64,000 bases of DNA from Gammaproteobacteria bacterium (GTDB lineage: Bacteria; Gemmatimonadota; Gemmatimonadetes; Longimicrobiales; Gaopeijiaceae), in assembly GCA_028820325.1 (NCBI GenBank), contig JAPPJO010000088.1:186001-250000 (forward strand), given 5' to 3'. The notes below the pieces were generated by a model. The model ran no database searches. It was given only the letters and a program-made list of their open reading frames with translations, and had not been told where the DNA came from. A program made the translations under genes and the position numbers. Every line of letters starts with the position of its first letter. Position 1 is the first letter of the stretch. Shown here piece after piece: positions 56,590 through 64,000 of the stretch.

Positions 56590-57074
56590 GCGATTCGCCG
56601 AAACTCACGCACCTTGACGCCCGCGGCCGGCCGCGCATGGTCGACGTCACCGGCAAGCCGGGCACCCGGCGCACCGCCGTGGCCGAAGGCCGCATCCGAA
56701 TGGCGCCCGCGACCCTCGCCGCGATTGAGGAGGGCACCGTCGCCAAGGGCAACGTCCTGCGCGTGGCCGAGGTGGCCGGCGTCATGGCCGGCAAGCGGAC
56801 CGGCGAACTCATCCCGCTGTGTCACATCCTGCCCGCCGCGTCCATCCGGGTGGAGGTAGCGCCCGACCCCGATCTGCCGGGAGTTCGCGCCCGCGCGGTC
56901 GCCCGCATCGAGGGCCGGACCGGGGTGGAGATGGAGGCGCTCACCGCAGTGTCGGTGGCGCTGCTCACGGTCTACGACATGGCCAAGGCGGTGGACCGCG
57001 GCATGGTGATCGAGGGAGTGCGCCTGCTGCGCAAGGAAGGCGGGCGCTCAGGCGTCTGGCGGGCCAGCGGCTGA
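56586..57074 (+). CDS. moaC: Cyclic pyranopterin monophosphate synthase
   Basis: A 162-residue MoaC, which converts 3',8-cH2GTP to cPMP for molybdenum cofactor. MVDVTGKPGTRRTAVAEGRI, the active-site GKRTGELIPLCHILP and TVYDMAKAVDRGMVI are all intact. MoaA is not encoded in the window. ATGA overlap with holB suggests shared expression only. It is the last gene of the plus-strand run and converges on the MltD-like gene; the 58-bp gap is GC-rich with no clear terminator. Confidence 0.96.
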   Translation: MSDSPKLTHLDARGRPRMVDVTGKPGTRRTAVAEGRIRMAPATLAAIEEGTVAKGNVLRVAEVAGVMAGKRTGELIPLCHILPAASIRVEVAPDPDLPGVRARAVARIEGRTGVEMEALTAVSVALLTVYDMAKAVDRGMVIEGVRLLRKEGGRSGVWRASG

Positions 57075-57132
57075 GGGCGCGGCCAGCCCGGCACTCCGAC
57101 CGAGCCCGGCCCCCTCCCGGCCGAGGGCCAGG

Positions 57133-58410
57133 CTAGCCGCTCCCCTCCCCCGCCAGCACCCGGCGCAGCCGCGGCACCACCACTTTCTGCCCGATCTGCA
57201 GATAGCGCGGGCGCAGCCCCGGGTTGGTGTCCATCAGGTCGGCCAGCCGAACCCCGTAGATCTCGGCGATGTGCCCGAGCGTCTCGCCCGCGCTGATGGT
57301 GTGCTCGACGATGGTGAGGCGCTCCTCGGTGGGGATCGCCGCGTAGTTGCGCTCGAAACGCGACACCGTGCCCACCGGCAGCCGCAGCACCGTCTCGATG
57401 TGGGTGGGCACGATCCGCGCCGGCAGGTGCGGGTTCAGGACCCGGATATCGTCTTCGGACACGCCCGCCGCCTGCGCCACCACGTCCAGCGAGGTCGGGT
57501 CCGGCACCGTCGTTTCGTCGTATTCCAGGGCGGGCTCGAACTCGATGTCGGTAATGCCGTACGCGCCGGGATCATCCGCGATCGCGGCGACCGCCAGGAA
57601 CTTGGGGATGAAGTGGCGCGTCTCCCGCGGCAACCGGTCGCGGATTCCGATGAACGCGCTGTCGCCGGGCGGTCCCGAATGGTGCCTGCGCAACAGGCGG
57701 GCGACGCGGTTGGGGCCCCCGTTGTAGGCGGCCAGCGCCAGGAACCAGGAATCGAAGCGCTCGCGCAACTCGGCGAGCATGTCCAGCGCGGCCTCCGTCG
57801 CCGCCTCCGGGTCCCGCCGCTCGTCCACCAGCGAGTTCACCAGCAGCCCGCGCTCGCGGGCCGTGCCGGGCATGAACTGCCACATGCCGGCGGCTCCCAC
57901 GCGGCTGTACGCACGAGGGTTGTAGTAGCTCTCGGCGATCGGCAGATAGCGGAGGCTGCGGGGCAGGTCCCGTTCCTCCAGCGCGGCATCCACCATGTCC
58001 CCGTAGCGACCCATGCGTTCAAGGGAGAGCCGGAGATTGGGACCATAGTCGTCCAGCCAGTAGTCGAACCACGCGTCGAGGTCGTCCGCGATTTCGTGGT
58101 GCGCGGCCGCGGGCGAGCCGGTAACGGCGTCCACGAGGACGGGCTCCGGTTCGGGCTCCGAGGGAGCCTCCACCTCCGGCTCCCGCGTCGGCTCGATCGC
58201 CGGTTCTGGAGCAGGCGATCGCTCTGCCAGGGCCCGGTCCTCGGCCAGCGCGACGGGCGCCGCCTCCGCCTCCGCCGGCGATCCGGGCTCCGAGGGAGCC
58301 GCGGGCATCTCCACCGGCGCGCGGGTCGGCGCGAGGAAGCAGCCCGTCGAAGCCCACGCAGCCCCGGCGATGAGAACAAGATGCGCGCCTCGAGTCATTG
58401 GGTTTGCCAT
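57133..58410 (-). CDS. mltD: MltD-like lytic transglycosylase lipoprotein with LysM
   Basis: A 425-residue lipoprotein (AGAAWASTGC, Cys24) with a Pro/Glu-rich linker, an SLT goose-lysozyme-like domain (LPIAESYYNPRAYSRVGAAG with the catalytic Glu, MWQFMPGTARERGL, ALAAYNGGPNRVARLL) and a C-terminal LysM (HTISAGETLGHIAEIYGV). It cleaves peptidoglycan to 1,6-anhydro products. ATG 58410 fits the lipoprotein signal; ATG 58455 overlaps the guaB stop (ATGA) and would give a long leader. It follows guaB. Confidence 0.9.
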   Translation of the reverse strand: MANPMTRGAHLVLIAGAAWASTGCFLAPTRAPVEMPAAPSEPGSPAEAEAAPVALAEDRALAERSPAPEPAIEPTREPEVEAPSEPEPEPVLVDAVTGSPAAAHHEIADDLDAWFDYWLDDYGPNLRLSLERMGRYGDMVDAALEERDLPRSLRYLPIAESYYNPRAYSRVGAAGMWQFMPGTARERGLLVNSLVDERRDPEAATEAALDMLAELRERFDSWFLALAAYNGGPNRVARLLRRHHSGPPGDSAFIGIRDRLPRETRHFIPKFLAVAAIADDPGAYGITDIEFEPALEYDETTVPDPTSLDVVAQAAGVSEDDIRVLNPHLPARIVPTHIETVLRLPVGTVSRFERNYAAIPTEERLTIVEHTISAGETLGHIAEIYGVRLADLMDTNPGLRPRYLQIGQKVVVPRLRRVLAGEGSG

Positions 58411-58451
58411 GGAATGCCGTGGTGTTCCGCGGCTTGGGACTTCCCGCGGAT

Positions 58452-60038
<1,587 letters not shown>

Positions 60039-60078
60039 TCAAGCGACGCGACGCGAGGGCGGCACGCGGCCGCGTGCC

Positions 60079-60489
60079 CTATTCGGAAGGGGCTCCGTCC
60101 GTGCGCGCGGAAGTCCCTGAGGAATCGTCCTCCTCGGCGCGCGCCTCCCCGCCACCCTCCTCCCGCTCGCGCGAACTCCCGGCGCGCTCACCGGGGCCGT
60201 TGAGGTCCCGCAGGAACTTCTGTCCTGCCGCCGAGACGTTCGAGAGGCCGCGGTCCGCGGCTGCGAGGAGCTGAAACGCTTCACGGATGACGGCGGGCCT
60301 GACGGTTCGCTTGCGCAGGCTGTCCTCGAGCCTTTCGGCGAAGCGCTGGAACCCGGTGGGCTCCTGCTCGCCCTCGCGCTCGCCATACTTCTCCTCCAGG
60401 AACTCGATGTAGTCCAGGACCTGGTAGATCTGCCGGTCGGGCAGGCTCTCGATCTTTCTCAGCAGCCGGTTGCGCAGGACATCATGCAT
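60079..60489 (-). CDS. Small conserved protein of unknown function
   Basis: A 136-residue, highly charged protein. The N-terminal part (RKIESLPDRQIYQVLDYIEF, LEEKYGERE) is helical with a coiled-coil character; the tail is Glu/Ser/Gly-rich and likely disordered. AAGGAT lies about 10 bases before ATG. It is upstream of guaB on the same strand. No domain recognised. Confidence 0.72.
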   Translation of the reverse strand: MHDVLRNRLLRKIESLPDRQIYQVLDYIEFLEEKYGEREGEQEPTGFQRFAERLEDSLRKRTVRPAVIREAFQLLAAADRGLSNVSAAGQKFLRDLNGPGERAGSSREREEGGGEARAEEDDSSGTSARTDGAPSE

Positions 60490-60692
60490 TTGCGTTCATC
60501 CTTTTCAGGGTCCCGGCGCCCTACGCAGGGCTCATGTGTCGAGTTCCGGGGAACACTTCCCCTCCAGACCTTGCTGCGGGTCGGGAACCGCGTATCCTTC
60601 TGGCAGGGCTGGAGAGCCCGGACAACCATCCGCGACACATCCCGGCAGTGTGCGCGGTTTCAACATACAACCGAATGCGGGAATCCGCGTAG

Positions 60693-61535
60693 ATGGCGTA
60701 TCTGCCCCTGAGAAGCGTTCCCATCACAGGCGATGCGAGAGAGGTCTACCATCGCTGGCTGGAGGGCATCGACGACGAGCTTTCGGGCGCCGGCTGCAAC
60801 CGGCGGGAGCTGTGCCGGCGCGTGCTGACCGACATCTATCGTCCGTGGGGAGCCGCCGCCTCAGGCCTGTCGCGTCTCTTCGGCGACGCTTTGCACGACA
60901 CGGAGCGCGTCCAGCTCCTGCAGATGGATCCGGCCAACGTCACCGTTGAACCGGAGCATTACGCCGACATCGACACGGAGCGGTATGCCCGGGTCAAGCC
61001 GCTGCTCTGGATGTGGGAGATGTTCGACCGGAGCCCGCTGGGGGAGAACCTCTACCTGGGCGTGCTCTTCCGGCGCATCCTGGCCCGGCGCATCTTCCGC
61101 CGCTGCGGCAGGGACTTCAAGGCGTTCCACCAGGTCAAGTTCTCCTTCGGCTACAACATGGAAGTGGGAGACGGAGTGGTCGTGCACCGGCACGTCCTGC
61201 TCGACGACCGGGGCGGCATCCGGCTCGGAGACGGCGCCTCGGTTTCCGACTATTCGAACATCTACAGCCACAGCCATGATGTCGTGAACTCCCCCGAGAT
61301 CACGAACCGGATGACGGTGGTCGGGGCGGGCGTGCGCATCGCGTACCACGCCACCATCCTCACCGGCGTGACCCTCGCGGACGACAGCATGATCGGCGCG
61401 GGGGCGGTGGTGTCGCGGGACACCGAACCCAGCGCCGTCTACGCGGGGATCCCCGCCAAACTGGTGCGAAGGAAGCCCGATCTGCCGAGGAAATCCGCGC
61501 CGCCCGATCCGTTCGCGGGAATGTTCAACGGGTAG
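60693..61535 (+). CDS. Left-handed beta-helix acyltransferase
   Basis: A 280-residue protein. An N-terminal helical part (residues 1-150) precedes hexapeptide-repeat coils: GDGVVVHRHVLLDDRGGIRL, GDGASVSDYSNIYSHSHDVV with the catalytic His, VGAGVRIAYHATILTGVTLA and GAGAVVSRDTEPSAVYAG. This resembles maltose/galactoside O-acetyltransferases using acetyl- or acyl-CoA. The longer N-terminal part with MDPANVTVEPEHYAD is not of the standard type, so the acceptor is unknown. ATG 60693 is used. Confidence 0.88.
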   Translation: MAYLPLRSVPITGDAREVYHRWLEGIDDELSGAGCNRRELCRRVLTDIYRPWGAAASGLSRLFGDALHDTERVQLLQMDPANVTVEPEHYADIDTERYARVKPLLWMWEMFDRSPLGENLYLGVLFRRILARRIFRRCGRDFKAFHQVKFSFGYNMEVGDGVVVHRHVLLDDRGGIRLGDGASVSDYSNIYSHSHDVVNSPEITNRMTVVGAGVRIAYHATILTGVTLADDSMIGAGAVVSRDTEPSAVYAGIPAKLVRRKPDLPRKSAPPDPFAGMFNG

Positions 61536-61625
61536 CTCCTTCACAGCCCGGCGGGATTGGCTCGACCGGCGCTCGCAGGACGCGCCTGCAGGAAGGCTGC
61601 CCCGAGCCCTGAGACATCCCAACCC

Positions 61626-62567
61626 ATGCTCCAGCGCTTCGACGAACGCAACCGGGACCTGATCGTCAACATCAACGGCCGGCTCGTGCACCGGGACGAG
61701 GCGGGAGTGAGCCCTTTCGACTCGGTCGTGCAGGGCGGCGATGCGGTCTGGGAAGGACTGAGGCTCTATGCTGGGCGGATCTTCAAGCTTGAGGAGCACC
61801 TCGCGCGGCTCCGCTCGTCGGCGCTCGCGCTCGCCTTCGCCGAGATTCCCTCGGGCGAGGAGATCGTCGAGGAGATCCGGCGCACACTGGCGGCGAACCG
61901 GATGCGCGACAACGTGCACATCCGGCTGACGCTCACCCGGGGCGTGAAGCACACCAGCGGCATGGATCCGCGCCTCAACCGGTCCGGCCCCACGCTGATC
62001 GTGCTGGCCGAGCACAAGGCACCCGTCTACGACCGTTCGGGACTCCGGCTGGTGACCAGCGCCCTCCGGCGTTTCGACCCGGATGCGCTCGATCCGAAGA
62101 TTCACCACGCCAACCTCCTGCAGTCGATCCTGGCCAAGATCGAAGCCAACGCCGCGGGCGCCGACGACGCGCTCATGCTCGACAGGCGCGGGTTCATCGC
62201 CGAAACCAACGCCACCAACTTCTTCGTCGTGACCGGCGGGGTCGTGATGACCGGCCGGGCCGTTGCATGCCCGGAGGGAATCACTCGCGCGACCGTCCTT
62301 GAGCTGTGCGATGTGAACGGAATCCCCTCGCGGGTGAAGGACCTCTCCCTCACGGAAGCGTACCGCGCCGACGAGGCCTTCTGCACGGGCACGATGGGCG
62401 AACTGGCCAGCGTTACCGAGATCGACGGGCGCACGATCGGCGACGGCAAGCCGGGGCCGATGACGGCAAGGCTGAGCGATCTGTTCCGGGAGTTGACGGG
62501 CCTCGCGGGAACGGTCGTTGCGGGAGAGAGGCAACCTGTGGCAGGAGGCGGGCATGCCGCCGGCTGA
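61626..62567 (+). CDS. Class IV aminotransferase (BCAT/D-amino-acid type)
   Basis: A 313-residue PLP fold-type IV enzyme. GVSPFDSVVQGGDAVWEGLR and LEEHLARLRSSALALAF open it; the PLP lysine is expected in DALDPKIHHANLLQSILAK; the phosphate/cofactor Glu is in GFIAETNATNFFVV; and FCTGTMGELASVTEIDG closes the pocket. Could be branched-chain transaminase (IlvE), D-amino-acid transaminase or aminodeoxychorismate lyase; IlvE-like is the best guess. ATG 61626 chosen from family length. The next gene overlaps it by 14 bases. Confidence 0.88.
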   Translation: MLQRFDERNRDLIVNINGRLVHRDEAGVSPFDSVVQGGDAVWEGLRLYAGRIFKLEEHLARLRSSALALAFAEIPSGEEIVEEIRRTLAANRMRDNVHIRLTLTRGVKHTSGMDPRLNRSGPTLIVLAEHKAPVYDRSGLRLVTSALRRFDPDALDPKIHHANLLQSILAKIEANAAGADDALMLDRRGFIAETNATNFFVVTGGVVMTGRAVACPEGITRATVLELCDVNGIPSRVKDLSLTEAYRADEAFCTGTMGELASVTEIDGRTIGDGKPGPMTARLSDLFRELTGLAGTVVAGERQPVAGGGHAAG

Positions 62568-63426
62568 CGGGCGCCGCGAGGAGTCGTCGCCGCGATCAGA
62601 TCCCCCCGCGCAGGGGTCGAGCGGCTCAGTGACGGTCACGCGGGAGCAACTCGAGCGCGTAATCCTGCGCGCGGCGGATCTCCAGTTCCGACGTTCCAAG
62701 CCGGCCAGCGGGGAGTTACGCGCGGGCGAGGTCGTTCAGATCGGCGCGGAGGTCGGGATCGAGGAGCGGTACGTCCGGCAGGCCCTCGCCGAAGTCGAGG
62801 CCGCCTCCCTCGTCCCCGACGCGCCTCCCGACGAGGGACTCGCGCGGCGGATCGCAGGTCCCGCGATCGTGAGCACGAGCCGGGTGGTGCCCGGAAGCCC
62901 AACGGAAGTGGAGGCGAACCTCGAGTCCTATCTGCGACAGGAAGAGCTTCTCAGACAAGTGCGTTCACGATCGGGTGGATCGATCTGGGAGCCGGGGAGC
63001 GGCCTCGTCCACCAGATGCGCCGCGCCTTTGATGTCGGCGGGCGCCGGTATACGCTCGCCAAGGTGCGCGACCTCCAGATCCGCGTGGCAGCCCTGGAGA
63101 GCGGCTGGTCACTCGTTACGCTGACAGCCGACATCGGCAACCTTCGAACGGAACACCTGGCCGGCTGGTTCACGGGAATGGGGTTGGCGGGAGCGGCCGG
63201 CTGTGTCGGCCTGTTCATGGCTACGGGAGGCGGTATCCTTCCGCTTCTGGGCGGACTCGCGATCCTCTCGGGTTTCACAGGCCTCGCGACGGCCTCCGCA
63301 CGAGCCGGGCTGCGGAAGGCGGGGCAACGAACGAAACTCGCACTTGAGGGTCTTCTGGACCGACTGGAACGCGGCGAGAATCTCCGGAGCGAGGAGGAGC
63401 CATGGCACCGGAAGCTCCTGCGCTGA
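62554..63426 (+). CDS. Unknown protein with C-terminal membrane hairpin
   Basis: A 290-residue protein. The N-terminal part (residues 25-110) is helical (LERVILRAADLQFRR, GIEERYVRQALAEVEAASLV) and could be a DNA- or protein-binding region. A beta-rich middle follows (YTLAKVRDLQIRVAALESGW). Two hydrophobic helices, WFTGMGLAGAAGCVGLFMA and ILPLLGGLAILSGFTGLA, near residues 210-255 make a membrane hairpin, followed by a basic amphipathic tail. AGGAGG lies 6 bases before ATG 62554, which overlaps the aminotransferase end by 14 bases. Family not recognised. Confidence 0.75.
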   Translation: MPPADGRREESSPRSDPPAQGSSGSVTVTREQLERVILRAADLQFRRSKPASGELRAGEVVQIGAEVGIEERYVRQALAEVEAASLVPDAPPDEGLARRIAGPAIVSTSRVVPGSPTEVEANLESYLRQEELLRQVRSRSGGSIWEPGSGLVHQMRRAFDVGGRRYTLAKVRDLQIRVAALESGWSLVTLTADIGNLRTEHLAGWFTGMGLAGAAGCVGLFMATGGGILPLLGGLAILSGFTGLATASARAGLRKAGQRTKLALEGLLDRLERGENLRSEEEPWHRKLLR

Positions 63427-63440
63427 GCAAAGGAAACGAG

Positions 63441-64000
63441 ATGCCCGACACCCGCCTCTCACGCCGCCGCTTTCTTCAGACCACGACGCTCGCGGTCGGC
63501 GGCCTGGGCGTGGGCGCCTGCCGCCTGGACGAACCGGCGCCGGCACCCCTCCGCATTCTCATCCTGGGCGGCACCGGCTTCGTCGGCCCCAACCAGGTGC
63601 GAAGCGTCCTGGCGCGGGGGCACGAGGTCACCCTCTTCAACCGGGGCATCACCAACCCGGATCTCTTCCCCGACCTCGAGACCCTCATCGGCGACCGGGA
63701 CGGCGACCTGGCCGCGCTGGAAGGGCGCACGTGGGACGTCGTCATCGACAATTCGGCCAACCTTCCGCGCTGGGTGCGCCTCTCGGCCGAAGCGTTGCGC
63801 GGCTCCGTCGGCAAGTACCTCTTCGTGTCCTCGACCGGCGTCTACATCCCGTACCTCACCACCGACATCCGCGAGGACGCCCCGGTCGACACCATCGACG
63901 ATCCGGAGACCGAGGTCGTCAACGGCCGCACCTTCGGCGCCCTGAAGGCGCTCGCCGAGGAGGAAGCCCGCACGACCTTCCCCGACACGCACCTGGTCCT
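63441..64000 (+). CDS. Tat-exported NAD-binding epimerase/dehydratase lipoprotein (3' cut)
   Basis: The first 186 residues of an extended short-chain dehydrogenase/epimerase, running off the right edge. A twin-arginine signal (LSRRRFLQTT, Arg8-Arg10) continues into a lipobox-like GVGAC (Cys27). The Rossmann motif RILILGGTGFVG follows, then FNRGITNPDL, a DNSANLP strand and KYLFVSSTGVYIP near the active site. Tat export suits a protein folded around its nucleotide cofactor. AAAGGA lies 7 bases before ATG 63441. Substrate unknown. Confidence 0.85.
   Translation, partial: MPDTRLSRRRFLQTTTLAVGGLGVGACRLDEPAPAPLRILILGGTGFVGPNQVRSVLARGHEVTLFNRGITNPDLFPDLETLIGDRDGDLAALEGRTWDVVIDNSANLPRWVRLSAEALRGSVGKYLFVSSTGVYIPYLTTDIREDAPVDTIDDPETEVVNGRTFGALKALAEEEARTTFPDTHLV

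Overview
The window is about 64 kb of very GC-rich bacterial chromosome. It is gene-dense, with no stretch over 300 bases lacking a gene and no mobile element, CRISPR array, rRNA or tRNA that I can recognise. The gene content fits Gemmatimonadota: a SusC/SusD pair, penicillin-acylase and S9 hydrolases, DUF1592/DUF1552 proteins, Tat-exported oxidoreductases and a YfhO-like membrane protein. This phylum call is an inference from family content. Short stop/start overlaps (ATGA, GTGA) are frequent, so many neighbours are probably translationally coupled.

Layout. 1-2674 (minus): a YfhO-like membrane protein, cut by the left edge, and a DPM1-type glycosyltransferase. 2905-5393 (plus): the proline pair pruA and proC. 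5431-16982 (minus): one long run, read from right to left as an ArsC/glutaredoxin-like selenoprotein, homocysteine S-methyltransferase, threonine aldolase, lepA, ROK kinase, PfkB kinase, STAS-HATPase regulator, STAS-like/wHTH partner, trans-sulfuration PLP enzyme and penicillin acylase. 17180-19014 (plus): an exported helical protein and pfkA. 19045-25171 (minus): P450, S9 peptidase and a membrane MutS-like ATPase. 25267-26436 (plus): a kynureninase-like PLP enzyme. 26505-29696 (minus): an RND transporter.

29983-43221 (plus): a periplasmic glycoside hydrolase, then a tight cassette of DUF1592 c-type protein, SusC, SusD, Tat-exported DUF1552 and exported ankyrin protein. 43303-44868 (minus): a DUF4384 protein. 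45130-57074 (plus): DUF58, BatA-like, mfd, two parvulin PPIases, pdxA, holB and moaC. 57133-60489 (minus): MltD-like transglycosylase, guaB and a small conserved protein. 60693-64000 (plus): acyltransferase, class IV aminotransferase, an unknown membrane protein and a Tat-lipoprotein epimerase running off the right edge.

The most striking observation is at 16620-16982. An in-frame TGA replaces the first cysteine of a thioredoxin-fold CxxC motif, is followed at the right distance by a SECIS-like hairpin, and reading through it restores a complete ArsC-like protein. Ordinary gene calling would split or truncate this gene. The DUF1592-SusC-SusD-DUF1552-ankyrin cassette is the best candidate for an uncharacterised multi-protein system.
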